Shown piece by piece: positions 46,956 to 54,654 of a stretch of 64,000 nucleotides of DNA. Within the stretch, counting starts at the first letter, position 1; each line of letters begins with the position of its first letter. Position numbers and translations under genes: made by a program. This DNA comes from Desulfopila aestuarii DSM 18488 (GTDB lineage Bacteria > Desulfobacterota > Desulfobulbia > Desulfobulbales > Desulfocapsaceae): assembly GCA_945863875.1 (NCBI GenBank), contig CAMBBS010000002.1, forward strand, positions 124,001 through 188,000, given 5' to 3'. The notes beneath the pieces are model-generated. The model did not search any database. It saw nothing but the letters and a program-made list of their open reading frames with translations, and had not been told where the DNA came from.

Positions 46956-48140
46956 ATGAAGTTTTTGGTGAAAAAGATGACTGAGCTCTCCAGTACACAC
47001 CGTCACGATTGCCGTTGTTGGCAGAAAACAGACAAAACGGCCGGAGTTATCCACCTGCCCATTGCGCCCCAGATTGTCGCCCGAACACGGTTTTCGCCGC
47101 CGCCCCCTGTGCGCAATTCAAGCATCATGGTTCCCGAGGCAATGGACTACTTAGCCCAGGCAATGCAAGGGAAGCCGGACGTCACCATGGTGGCCATAAC
47201 CGGCCCCGGCGATCCGCTGGCAACACCAGGGATCACCATAAGTGCGGTGGAGCAGATTCGAACACGTTATCCGGGACTGAAGATCGGCCTGAAGACGCTC
47301 GGCATGGGCGGCGACAAATTAGCAGGCGCTCTCGCCCAGGCCGGCGTCGATTATGTTGAAATGCAGGTGGATGGCGTTCGTGCCGAGATTCTTGAAAAAA
47401 TCTATGCCTGGATCAGGCCGGGTCTGAAGACTCTGAAGATATCCGAAGCCGTGAAACTGCTCCTCAAGGAACAGCAAAACGCGATTCCGGCACTCAAATT
47501 TCATAATGTCGATGTGTCCATCCTGACGACGCTCTACCCCGGATGCAACATCGACCATGTGACGAAAATCGCAGTTGAAATGATGGAACTCGGCAGCAGG
47601 AGCATCTCGCTTCTGCCCTACAAACCCGAACCGGGCGCAGAAGTTGATCTGGACAGCCCAGACGCGAAGATCCTCCAGGAAGCCGCGGAAAAAGTGCGCA
47701 GATATCTGCCCATAGTCGAGCCGACGCTGCTGCAGCCGACTGGCCATTCCGGCGGCGAAGCAATTTCCGAGCAGCCGTATCAGGCCAAGCCGAGTAAACA
47801 GCGGCCGAATGTGGCGGTCGTCAGCTCCAACGGCATCGAAATCGACCTGCATCTCGGCCAGGCCAGCCGTTTTCTGATTTACGGCCCCCGGGCAGACGGT
47901 CTGCCCTGTCTTCTCAGCACCAGAGATGCCCCGGAACCGGGCACAGGAAAAAACCGCTGGCAGGACGTGGCCGCTCTCCTGGCCGACTGCTTTACCCTTC
48001 TTGCCGTCAGTGCCGGGGAAGGTCCTCGGCGCATTCTCGGCGAAACAGGCCTCAAGGTGCACCTTGCCGAGGACAACATCGAAGGGCTTGTCGATGTGCT
48101 GTACGGCGGCGGTAAAAAATGTAAAAAAAATAAAAAATAA
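46956..48140 (+). CDS. NifB-NifX-like protein lacking the radical-SAM cysteines
   Basis: NifB normally makes the NifB-co core of nitrogenase cofactor by radical-SAM chemistry. Here the NifB frame is recognisable: GVIHLPIAP at 30-38 (NifB has RIHLPVAP), AITGPGDPLATP at 80-91, and RRYLPIVEPT at 248-257. The CxxxCxxC SAM motif that should follow IHLPVAP is replaced by QIVARTRFSPPPP at 39-51, and the C-terminal Cys pair after RYLP is absent. Only Cys19, 21, 197, 318, 345 and 389 remain. A NifX-like cofactor-binding domain spans about 284-385 (RPNVAVVSSNGIEIDLHLG onward). It should therefore be non-catalytic and may bind or carry cofactor. The start could instead be the ATG at 46977. Confidence 0.75.
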   Translation: MKFLVKKMTELSSTHRHDCRCWQKTDKTAGVIHLPIAPQIVARTRFSPPPPVRNSSIMVPEAMDYLAQAMQGKPDVTMVAITGPGDPLATPGITISAVEQIRTRYPGLKIGLKTLGMGGDKLAGALAQAGVDYVEMQVDGVRAEILEKIYAWIRPGLKTLKISEAVKLLLKEQQNAIPALKFHNVDVSILTTLYPGCNIDHVTKIAVEMMELGSRSISLLPYKPEPGAEVDLDSPDAKILQEAAEKVRRYLPIVEPTLLQPTGHSGGEAISEQPYQAKPSKQRPNVAVVSSNGIEIDLHLGQASRFLIYGPRADGLPCLLSTRDAPEPGTGKNRWQDVAALLADCFTLLAVSAGEGPRRILGETGLKVHLAEDNIEGLVDVLYGGGKKCKKNKK

Positions 48141-48206
48141 ACTGCCTGCACAAACAACAACCTGTTTTTACAAGTATTTTACCCTCAACACCGGAGTACA
48201 TATACC

Positions 48207-48509
48207 ATGGCCTTACCTGCGAGGCAGATTCTTCTCTGCCAGAGTTTTCGATCAAAAGGCGACCCCAAGGGGATCTGCCACAAACAGACCGACGGTTTTC
48301 TGCAGTATATCGAGGAGGAAATTCTCGATCGCGGTCTGGATATGCAGATTGTCGCCACCGGCTGTCTGAAACAGTGTGAATCCGGGCCAATCATGGTCAT
48401 CCAGCCGGACAATCTCTGGTTCAAAAACATTGACAGCGAGGAGGCGATTGATGCGGTGCTCGATGGGCTGGAAGACGGCGAGCCGCCAAGCGACTATCTC
48501 CTCGCATAG
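48207..48509 (+). CDS. Thioredoxin-like [2Fe-2S] ferredoxin in the nif cluster
   Basis: This 100-residue protein resembles the [2Fe-2S] ferredoxin of Clostridium pasteurianum, which is known to bind the nitrogenase MoFe protein. Its four ligand cysteines are Cys11, Cys24, Cys53 and Cys57, as C-x12-C and C-x3-C, in a thioredoxin-like fold (VATGCLKQCESGPIM at 49-63). A GGAG lies upstream of the ATG. It is encoded between the NifB-NifX-like gene and a GNAT gene, so it is likely a nitrogenase-linked electron carrier or assembly partner. Confidence 0.88.
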   Translation: MALPARQILLCQSFRSKGDPKGICHKQTDGFLQYIEEEILDRGLDMQIVATGCLKQCESGPIMVIQPDNLWFKNIDSEEAIDAVLDGLEDGEPPSDYLLA

Positions 48510-48515
48510 GGCACA

Positions 48516-48986
48516 ATGGACATATCGCCGATAATCCGCCCGGCCGAACAGTCGGATGTCGACGGCATGGTGTTGCTGCTGCAGCAACTTTTCGCCCTTG
48601 AAAAAGACTTTGCTTTTGATGCAGATCGACAAAAAAAAGGGCTGAATCTGCTGCTTGAGGCGGCAAACGGCGTGATCATGGTCGCCTGGGCAAAGCAGGG
48701 GGTGATCGGCATGGGCAGTGGTCAGCTGGTTATTTCCACCGCCGAGGGCGGGCCGTCGCTGTTCGTTGAAGATGTCGTGGTACAGCCATCACGGCACAGC
48801 CACGGAATCGGCACCAGGCTGCTGCAGACACTTGGCGACTGGGGGGCGGCAAGAGGGGCAAGACGCATGCAGCTGCTGGCCGATCGGAACAACGCTTTTG
48901 CCCTCGAATTTTACCATCGCCGCGGCTGGCAGCAAACGCAACTCATCTGTCTGCGAAAATTTCACCGTGAAAGGGACCAAACATGA
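48516..48986 (+). CDS. GNAT-family N-acetyltransferase, nif-linked
   Basis: This 156-residue protein has a GNAT fold. The acetyl-CoA binding region is VEDVVVQPSRHSHGIGTRLLQ (about 87-107), with the R/Q-x-x-G-x-G/A loop as RHSHGIG. The substrate strand FYHRRGWQQTQL (about 130-141) is the C-terminal signature. It begins 6 bp after the ferredoxin gene and overlaps the next gene by 4 bp (ATGA), so it belongs to the nif operon tail. It could acetylate a protein or small molecule; the target is unknown. Confidence 0.88.
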   Translation: MDISPIIRPAEQSDVDGMVLLLQQLFALEKDFAFDADRQKKGLNLLLEAANGVIMVAWAKQGVIGMGSGQLVISTAEGGPSLFVEDVVVQPSRHSHGIGTRLLQTLGDWGAARGARRMQLLADRNNAFALEFYHRRGWQQTQLICLRKFHRERDQT

Positions 48987-49402
48987 ACATTGTACAGATT
49001 GACAACTGGCGCGACTATCGGCGGGACGGCGAGCAGTTTCTGCACACCGCCACGGCGGCACACCAGAAAAAACGCAAGGCCTTCTCGACGGACACCCTCT
49101 ACAATGTCACCTGTATGGCCATCGAAAAGCTGATCATGGCCTTTTTGATGAAAAACGGTGATCTTGCCGAAAACCATACCATGGCCGATCTGCTCAGGGC
49201 GCTGCAGCTCCATCTCGGCGATATTCCTGATCTCACCGAAAAGCTTCTGTATATGGACACCTTTCAGGAGATATGCTCGCTGGATAATTTTACCATCCAT
49301 ACGCCAAGCGAGGATGATGTCGCTAAAATGCTCGCCATCGGTGAGGATGTCCGGGCGCTTTTGCACCCCCATCTCTATGACCAGCGTAGTTCTCTACATT
49401 AA
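48983..49402 (+). CDS. HEPN-like helical protein, nif-linked
   Basis: This 139-residue protein is mostly helical. The AIEKLIMAFLMKNGDLAENH segment (about 51-70) followed by TMADLLRALQL resembles the HEPN fold, where an AxxKALKALL helix is followed by a THDLxxL motif. The canonical RxxxxxH RNase motif is not seen, so it is not an obvious toxin. It overlaps the GNAT gene by 4 bp, so the two proteins are probably made together. I do not know a function. HEPN assignment is by pattern only. Confidence 0.6.
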   Translation: MNIVQIDNWRDYRRDGEQFLHTATAAHQKKRKAFSTDTLYNVTCMAIEKLIMAFLMKNGDLAENHTMADLLRALQLHLGDIPDLTEKLLYMDTFQEICSLDNFTIHTPSEDDVAKMLAIGEDVRALLHPHLYDQRSSLH

Positions 49403-49422
49403 CAATCAACAAGGACAATATC

Positions 49423-49668
49423 ATGGAAAAAGAAACCTTAGAAAAGATCTTTGAATATGCTTCGATGCCGGTGCATGGCACCCTGTCGAGAAAAATCAGG
49501 AAAAATGTCAAAGTGCAGATCAACGAAGGGGCGATATATGAAAGCGCGGTGCTCTTTCTCGGCGACGGCTTTATCCGTGTCACCGAACAGAAGGAAAAAG
49601 AGGCCGTCAATACCTATTACGGCTGGGATAAAATTGCCTCCATCCGCACCCTTAGCCTGGCCGAATAA
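49423..49668 (+). CDS. Small hypothetical beta-rich protein, nif operon tail
   Basis: This 81-residue protein lies 21 bp after the HEPN-like gene on the same strand. After a short helix (residues 1-20) the rest looks like four or five beta strands (VKVQINEGAIYESAVLFLG, DGFIRVTE, VNTYYGWDKIASIRTL), a layout like a small Sm-like or SH3-like barrel. No Sm signature was identified, so the fold is a guess. An ACAAGGAC sequence precedes the ATG. No function is recognised. Confidence 0.7.
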   Translation: MEKETLEKIFEYASMPVHGTLSRKIRKNVKVQINEGAIYESAVLFLGDGFIRVTEQKEKEAVNTYYGWDKIASIRTLSLAE

Positions 49669-49708
49669 CTCTGTCGCTGCATGCTGGCTGTTTTGTAAGG
49701 AGAATATC

Positions 49709-50044
49709 GTGACAATGACCCAAACGGTTCCCTACCGCCCCTTAGGCATCCTGAAAACACTCGTGGAAAGTCTTGGCTTCGAGGTGAGCCACTGCTACGA
49801 GGATCTGGTCTTTTTGGCACACAATGCCTTTTTGTTTCGCATGGAGGACAAAGGCGAAGAGGTCAGCCTGCTGTTCAATATGGATTCGCACCCAGGCAAG
49901 CGCCTCGAAATAACCGAACTTCTGGCAACCGAGGGGAAAAAACACCACCTTGTCATTACCAGTCCGGGCACCTACCGGATAACCGCCAACGAAGCAGACG
50001 GCGCTATTAACCTGGAGTTTTACGAAGAAACGGAAGAGACGTAG
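49709..50044 (+). CDS. Small hypothetical protein, last gene of the nif cluster
   Basis: This 111-residue protein begins at GTG 49709, where AAGGAG is 6 bp upstream; an ATG at 49715 is the alternative. The N-terminal helix PLGILKTLVESLGFEV (about 9-24) is followed by mixed strands, AFLFRMEDKGEEVSLLFNM, and an acidic C-terminus. I do not recognise its family. It is followed by a perfect inverted repeat (50061-50104), which probably ends the operon. Confidence 0.7.
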   Translation: MTMTQTVPYRPLGILKTLVESLGFEVSHCYEDLVFLAHNAFLFRMEDKGEEVSLLFNMDSHPGKRLEITELLATEGKKHHLVITSPGTYRITANEADGAINLEFYEETEET

Positions 50045-50060
50045 TAGGCAGCGTTACTCG

Positions 50061-50104
50061 ATTCGCGATCACCGCCATGGGTAGCCATGATGGTGATCGC
50101 GAAT
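50061..50104. repeat. Perfect 13-bp inverted repeat at the end of the nif operon
   Basis: ATTCGCGATCACC (50061-50073) and GGTGATCGCGAAT (50092-50104) are exact inverse complements around an 18-base loop that can itself pair (CATG with CATG). It lies between two convergent genes. No T-run follows, so it may end transcription by a Rho-dependent or bidirectional route, or be a mobile-element relic. Confidence 0.7.
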
Positions 50105-50131
50105 GCACATTAAAGCCATCCTTCAGAACCA

Positions 50132-50404
50132 TTATTTCCCTTTTTTTCCGCCTCCGGATCCCTTCCCACTGCCACCTTGCGTTTTGGAACGCTCTTGCAT
50201 GAGTTGATGATTTTCCCGTCGAATTTGCTCTTGTTCCTCCGATGTTTTCGCTGAACGCATTCTTGACTGAAATTCGTTACGCTCCTGCTGGGTCATGAGC
50301 TGCCGGCTTTTGCCCTGATCCCCGGCGGTAGCCGGGGAAATACCGGCAGCAAATAGCGACAGAACAGCAACCGAGGCAAACACTGCCAATAATCTTTTCG
50401 TCAT
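50132..50404 (-). CDS. Small exported protein with lysine/glycine-rich tail
   Basis: This 90-residue precursor starts at ATG 50404, where AAGGAG precedes it; the frame opens further at 50440. Residues 1-27 form a signal peptide (basic start, hydrophobic core VFASVAVLSLFAAG, cleavage after ATA). The mature part is charged and helical (QERNEFQSRMRSAKTSEEQ) and ends in a Gly/Lys-rich tail. It probably goes to the periplasm. No function is recognised. Confidence 0.75.
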   Translation of the reverse strand: MTKRLLAVFASVAVLSLFAAGISPATAGDQGKSRQLMTQQERNEFQSRMRSAKTSEEQEQIRRENHQLMQERSKTQGGSGKGSGGGKKGK

Positions 50405-50489
50405 ATTGCACTCCTTAGATAAACTCTTTGTCTGCTTCATTATGTCAATTTTGAGATCGCAGCGACTGCGACGGCAGACCAGTCAATAG

Positions 50490-50846
50490 TTATCTGCTAT
50501 AATATCGCGGGAGAAGCAGAACGACAAGCAACGTCATAGGCCGGGTCAGTTTTTTTTCTTGCCATTTTGGCTGAATGTTCCACCACCACTTGTGCATCTC
50601 CATGGCCGCAAAGATAGTCAGAGCAAGCCCAGGCAATGCGGCGAAGGTGAGTGTGCAGGTTTTATCGCTGCCGATCAAAGTGCAGCCGCCCAGCCCTTTG
50701 ACCGCCGCCAGCCGGCGGACGTTTACACCCCGGCGGGCCATGTGCGCTGTGGCGATGACCAGGGCAACCGTCAAGGCTACCGGTAGCCCTTCAGGAATGG
50801 CGGAAAGCGCCAGAGCAACGCTGAACAAAAACTTATCGTTCAGACT
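50490..50846 (-). pseudogene. Remnant of a P-type cation-transporting ATPase
   Basis: The 112-codon frame has the P-type ATPase segment VALALSAIPEGLPVALTVAL, a VRRLAAVKGLGGCTLIGSD stretch and DKTCTLT, which is the phosphorylation motif DKTGTLT with Gly changed to Cys. It then jumps directly to the C-terminal membrane end (FAALPGLALTIFAAMEMHKW). Hundreds of codons that should lie between them are missing, as is the N-terminal half; a stop codon precedes the frame at 50847. It is a decayed gene. It lies downstream of the AhpD-like gene on the same strand. Confidence 0.8.
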
Positions 50847-50870
50847 CTAGCCGCGAAAAGAATGCAGCAA

Positions 50871-51233
50871 TCATCGTTTCTCGGCCGATGCGGACGAGGT
50901 AAACTGGTCGAAGGCCTCCAGCGCCTTGCAGGCATAGACCACCGCCGGGCCGCCGCCCATCAGGATTGCCAGGGCTATGGTCTCCATTATTTCGGGCCTG
51001 GTGGCCCCGGCCCGGATAGCGTCATGAACGTGGTAGGCGATACACCCTTCACACCGGGCAGTGATGCTCATGCCGAGTGTCATGAGCTGTTTTGTCCGGG
51101 CATCGAGAGCGCCCGGTGCGGTTGCCGCACCGTTGAGCTGGGCAAAGGCCGACATCGGCGAGCCCAGCTCTTTCGCCAGTTCAGCGGACAACCGCTGCAG
51201 ATGTTTATGCAAGGCAGGGTAGTCTTCACTCAT
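50871..51233 (-). CDS. AhpD/carboxymuconolactone-decarboxylase-like protein with CxxC
   Basis: The 120-residue protein has the AhpD-type helical fold. The motif CEGCIAYHVHDA (about 61-72) supplies the CxxC pair and His of alkylhydroperoxidase-like family members. A conserved GATRPEIMETIALAILMGGGPA helix follows. AGAGGAG precedes the ATG. It is the last intact gene of an operon with a lipoyl E2 and an acyl carrier protein. In mycobacteria AhpD is reduced through a lipoyl E2, so the context allows a thiol-exchange role here; that is inference. Confidence 0.88.
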   Translation of the reverse strand: MSEDYPALHKHLQRLSAELAKELGSPMSAFAQLNGAATAPGALDARTKQLMTLGMSITARCEGCIAYHVHDAIRAGATRPEIMETIALAILMGGGPAVVYACKALEAFDQFTSSASAEKR

Positions 51234-51284
51234 ATCGTCGATCTCCTCTGTTCAAGTGAGCTGCGGCCGATGGAGGTAGATGCT

Positions 51285-51530
51285 TCAAGCCAGACGGCGG
51301 GAGAAATAGGCAAGCATTTCCGTGAGGGTATTCAGCTTGCCGTAATCCGCCTCGGGGACGGAGACGCCGAGTTCCTCATCGATACGGACAAAGAAATTCA
51401 GGGCATCAAAGGAGTCGATATCCAGCGCTTTCCGGATATTTTCGTCCGGCGCCAGCTCGCTTGGGTCCGACTCGGGTGCAAGCCGTTTAAGAATGGTGAA
51501 GATAACCTCTTTGATATCATTTTCGTTCAT
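51285..51530 (-). CDS. Acyl carrier protein
   Basis: The 81-residue protein has the four-helix ACP pattern with the phosphopantetheine attachment Ser in [12 protein letters not shown] (about residue 39). It is acidic, ends YFSRRLA, and resembles stand-alone ACPs. It overlaps the end of the E2 gene by 4 bp (ATGA), so it is translationally coupled. An ACP in a 2-oxoacid dehydrogenase operon is unusual; it might accept an acyl group from E2 or the ligase, which is not shown by the sequence. Confidence 0.9.
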   Translation of the reverse strand: MNENDIKEVIFTILKRLAPESDPSELAPDENIRKALDIDSFDALNFFVRIDEELGVSVPEADYGKLNTLTEMLAYFSRRLA

Positions 51531-52651
51531 AGCTTTTCCGGCTCCTGCAGGTAGCGGTTCAAGGCGTCGAGAAACTGGGCGCCGCGATGGCCGTCGGTAG
51601 CCCGGTGGTCGGCGGCAAGGGTGGCGGTAAGAACCGGCCGTATGCCGAGCATACCGTCCTCGGCCCAGGGCTGCTCGATGATCTTGCCAAAGCCGACCAG
51701 GGCCACCTGGGGCGGGTAAATAATCCCGTAAACCGTCTCCACGCCGAGGTCGCCTAGACTGGTGATGGTGACGGTGGCGTCGGTCATCTCGGTGCTGCGC
51801 AGTCCGCCGGATCGGGCGCGCTGAATAAGGTCGCGCAGCGCGGTCATAAGTTCATCCAGGCCCAGGGCGTCGGCATGGAGGATGGCCGGGGCCATCAGGC
51901 CACCCTGGCGCAGGGCGATGACAAACCCGATATGCATCGCCTCGGAAATCCGATGGTGGTCATCGAGCCAGTAGCCATTGAGTTCCGGCACTTCGCCCAG
52001 GGCCAGCGCCACCGCCCTGATGAGCGGGACGACGGGCAATATCCGCTCCTTGATCGGCCGCTGCGCATTTTCCGACGCCAGCCATTGCAGGGTGCGGTGC
52101 ATATCGATGCGCGTCTGCAGATAGTAGTGGGGGATTTCCCGCTTCGAGCGGGCCATGGCCGAGGCGATGGCCCGGCGCATGGCCGCCCGCTGCGTCGGTT
52201 CGGCCACCTCCCCAGGCTGCTCGGCCGGCTTGGCTGGTTCGGCTGGAGCTGCCTGCTCGATGTCGGCGGCGCATATGGCGCCCTCCGGACCGGTCCCGAT
52301 AACCATGTTCAGGTCGACGCCGCGCGCGGCGGCCAGCGTGCGGGCATACGGCGAGACCTTGCCCCGGTGCATTCCGGGGGCGGAAATGGCCGGCATGGCC
52401 TGTTCCTTCACCGCTGATTCCGTGCCGATGACGGCCATGGCCGTGCCCACGGCCACCTTTTCGCCCGGCTCGACCAGGAGCGATTCAATGACCCCGTCTT
52501 CGTACACTTCGATCTCGATGGCCGCCTTGTCCGTTTCCACCACGGCGATGACATCCCGCCGCCGGACGCGGTCTCCCTGCTGCACCCGCCATTCGATAAG
52601 TGTCCCCGCCTGCATATCCGAACCCAGACTGGGCATGCAAAATTCAGCCAT
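51527..52651 (-). CDS. Dihydrolipoyl acyltransferase E2 of a 2-oxoacid or acetoin dehydrogenase complex
   Basis: The 374-residue E2 has one lipoyl domain (about 1-78) with the lipoylated Lys in [12 protein letters not shown] (about residue 43), one peripheral-subunit-binding domain (about 105-145, [16 protein letters not shown]), and a catalytic core (about 165-374). The active-site motif [10 protein letters not shown] lies near the C-terminus. I start it at ATG 52651 because the family begins [10 protein letters not shown]; the frame opens at 52855 inside the E1 beta gene. It overlaps E1 beta by 8 bp and the ACP gene by 4 bp. Confidence 0.93.
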   Translation of the reverse strand: MAEFCMPSLGSDMQAGTLIEWRVQQGDRVRRRDVIAVVETDKAAIEIEVYEDGVIESLLVEPGEKVAVGTAMAVIGTESAVKEQAMPAISAPGMHRGKVSPYARTLAAARGVDLNMVIGTGPEGAICAADIEQAAPAEPAKPAEQPGEVAEPTQRAAMRRAIASAMARSKREIPHYYLQTRIDMHRTLQWLASENAQRPIKERILPVVPLIRAVALALGEVPELNGYWLDDHHRISEAMHIGFVIALRQGGLMAPAILHADALGLDELMTALRDLIQRARSGGLRSTEMTDATVTITSLGDLGVETVYGIIYPPQVALVGFGKIIEQPWAEDGMLGIRPVLTATLAADHRATDGHRGAQFLDALNRYLQEPEKL

Positions 52652-53648
52652 CGGCACCCACCATTTTACGAACGAGGTTGACGATTTGATCCACCTGCGG
52701 CAGGACCGCCTGCTCAAGATGTCCGGCGTAGGGCATGGGCACCTCGACGCTGCACAGGCGTGCAACCGGAGCGTCCAGCTCGTAGAAAACATTCTCCATA
52801 ATCCGCGCGGCAATCTCGGCGGCAATGGAGCCGCTGCGGCATCCCTCATCGACAATGAGGGCGCGGTGTGACGCCGCCACCGAGTTCAGAAAGGTCTGTT
52901 CATCCAGAGGGCGCAGGGAGCGCAGGTCGATGACCTCCGCCTCAATTCCCTCTTTGGCCAATATTGCCGCCGCCTCGATCGATTTGTGCAGGCTCGCCGA
53001 ATAGCTGATAATTGTGATATCTTTTCCGGCCCGGCAGACACGGGCCCGGTCGATATCGACCGGGCCGGCAGTGGCAGTAACAGTCCCTTCCATATTGTAG
53101 AGGCCGGCGTTTTCAAAGATCAGCACCGGATCCGGGTCCTGCAGCGCCGTCCAGAGCATGCCGCGCGCGTCCTCAAGGGTCGCCGGGCATACTACCTTGA
53201 TGCCAGGGATATGGGCATACCAGCCCTCGAGCGAGCGGGAGTGCTGCGCCGCCAGCTGTCGACCGCCGCCGGTGGCCATGCGGATGACGAGGGGCACATT
53301 GAACTGGCCGCCGGACATGTACAGGTAGACGGCGGCGGTATTGAGGATCTGGTCGGCGGCGAGCAGGCTGAAGTTGACCGTCATCACCTCGACGATCGGG
53401 CGCATGCCGCCGAGAGCCGCGCCAATGCCCGCCCCGACGAAGCCGGATTCGGACAGCGGCGTGTCGCGGATTCTCTCCGAGCCAAACTCCTCGAGCAAGC
53501 CTTTGCTTACCGCAAAACAGCCGCCGTATCGGCCGACGTCCTCGCCCATGAGGAAAACCCGTTCGTCTTTGTGCATCGCCTCGCGGATGGCTTCGCGCAC
53601 CGCTTCACGGTAGGTCAATTTGTGCAGGCCCTTGTCAGAGTTGGTCAT
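52644..53648 (-). CDS. 2-oxoacid/acetoin dehydrogenase E1 component beta subunit
   Basis: The 334-residue E1 beta starts [20 protein letters not shown] and has the transketolase-like fold with [17 protein letters not shown] (about 36-52). [17 protein letters not shown]-type and [13 protein letters not shown] segments follow. The C-terminal domain has [10 protein letters not shown] and [12 protein letters not shown]. The start at ATG 53648 overlaps the E1 alpha stop by 4 bp (ATGA). It forms a heterotetramer with E1 alpha and oxidatively decarboxylates a 2-oxoacid or cleaves acetoin. Pyruvate is likely from the surrounding genes but is not proven. Confidence 0.93.
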   Translation of the reverse strand: MTNSDKGLHKLTYREAVREAIREAMHKDERVFLMGEDVGRYGGCFAVSKGLLEEFGSERIRDTPLSESGFVGAGIGAALGGMRPIVEVMTVNFSLLAADQILNTAAVYLYMSGGQFNVPLVIRMATGGGRQLAAQHSRSLEGWYAHIPGIKVVCPATLEDARGMLWTALQDPDPVLIFENAGLYNMEGTVTATAGPVDIDRARVCRAGKDITIISYSASLHKSIEAAAILAKEGIEAEVIDLRSLRPLDEQTFLNSVAASHRALIVDEGCRSGSIAAEIAARIMENVFYELDAPVARLCSVEVPMPYAGHLEQAVLPQVDQIVNLVRKMVGADG

Positions 53649-54652
53649 GGCGCCCTCCGTTCCGAATAGACAAAGCGGGTCAGGTCTTCGAGAGACTCCC
53701 AGGGAGAGGCCTCGGCAAAGGCCACGGCTTCGTCGATTTCCCGGGCGACGTCCTGCTCGATCTTCTCGATATCGCCATCGCCGACCGTCCCCTGATCCTT
53801 CATCTTTCCGGCGAATGTGGCGATCGGGCAGCGCCCTTTCCACTCTTCGACTTCCGCTTTGCTGCGATAGAGTTCCGGGTCGTACATCGAGTGGGCGCGA
53901 AAACGATAGGTGCGGCACTCGAAAAAAAACGGTTTGCCACTGCCGCGAACCACCTCGGCCGCCTCTTTTGCCGCCTTTTCGACGGCCAGTACATCCATGC
54001 CGTCCACCGCCGCGGCCGCCACGCCGTAGCTTGCCGCTTTGGTGGCAAGATCGACGACGGCCTGGGAATATTTCAGCGCCGTGCCCATGGCATACAGGTT
54101 GTTTTCGCAGACGAAGAGCACCGGCAAATGCCACAGGGCGGCGAGATTCATGCTTTCGTGGAACTCCCCTTCGGCCACCGCGCCATCGCCAAAAAAGCAG
54201 CAGGTCACCCGCGATCTCTGCTGCATTTTGTCGGCGAGGGCCAGACCGACGGCCATCGGCAGGCCACCGCCGACGATGGCATTGCCGCCATAGAACCTGG
54301 CTTTGCCATCGAAAAGATGCATCGAGCCGCCGCGCCCCCGGCTGCAGCCGTCCTGCTTGCCGTACATCTCGGCGAGGATAGCGCCCATGCCGATACCCCG
54401 GATGAGGGCATGGCCATGCTCGCGGTAGGTGGCGACGACGGCGTCGTCGCCGGTCAGCGCCTCCAGCACGCCGACGGCCACCGCCTCTTCGCCGTCATAG
54501 AGGTGGAGAAAGCCGCGTATCTTCATGGCGCTGTACAGTTCGGCACACTTTTCCTCCAGGCGACGGATGCGTATCATGCTGTGCAGCAGGTGGCGTGCAT
54601 GGACAGAGTCGACCATGTCGGTCTTGGTTTTGCCGGATTCTTTCCTATGCAT
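53645..54652 (-). CDS. 2-oxoacid/acetoin dehydrogenase E1 component alpha subunit
   Basis: The 335-residue E1 alpha has [19 protein letters not shown] (about 26-44) and [14 protein letters not shown]. The TPP/Mg2+ motif is [20 protein letters not shown], with NNLYAMGT completing it. The phosphorylation-loop area has [14 protein letters not shown]. The ATG at 54652 follows GGAGG with a 7-bp gap; a TTG at 54658 is an alternative. It overlaps the upstream acetate-CoA ligase gene, which ends at 54655, only if that TTG is used; the ATG leaves a 2-bp gap. No E3 gene follows in the operon. Confidence 0.93.
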   Translation of the reverse strand: MHRKESGKTKTDMVDSVHARHLLHSMIRIRRLEEKCAELYSAMKIRGFLHLYDGEEAVAVGVLEALTGDDAVVATYREHGHALIRGIGMGAILAEMYGKQDGCSRGRGGSMHLFDGKARFYGGNAIVGGGLPMAVGLALADKMQQRSRVTCCFFGDGAVAEGEFHESMNLAALWHLPVLFVCENNLYAMGTALKYSQAVVDLATKAASYGVAAAAVDGMDVLAVEKAAKEAAEVVRGSGKPFFFECRTYRFRAHSMYDPELYRSKAEVEEWKGRCPIATFAGKMKDQGTVGDGDIEKIEQDVAREIDEAVAFAEASPWESLEDLTRFVYSERRAP

Positions 54653-54654
54653 TG

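Noticed and set aside
47070-47125. Possible frameshift hiding the radical-SAM cysteines of the NifB-like protein
   Set aside because: I read both alternative plus-strand frames; neither gives CxxxCxxC. One gives a single Cys after AP and another 12 residues later, which is not the motif.
50441-50870. Insertion sequence around the P-type ATPase relic
   Set aside because: No transposase fragment, terminal inverted repeats or target duplication were seen.
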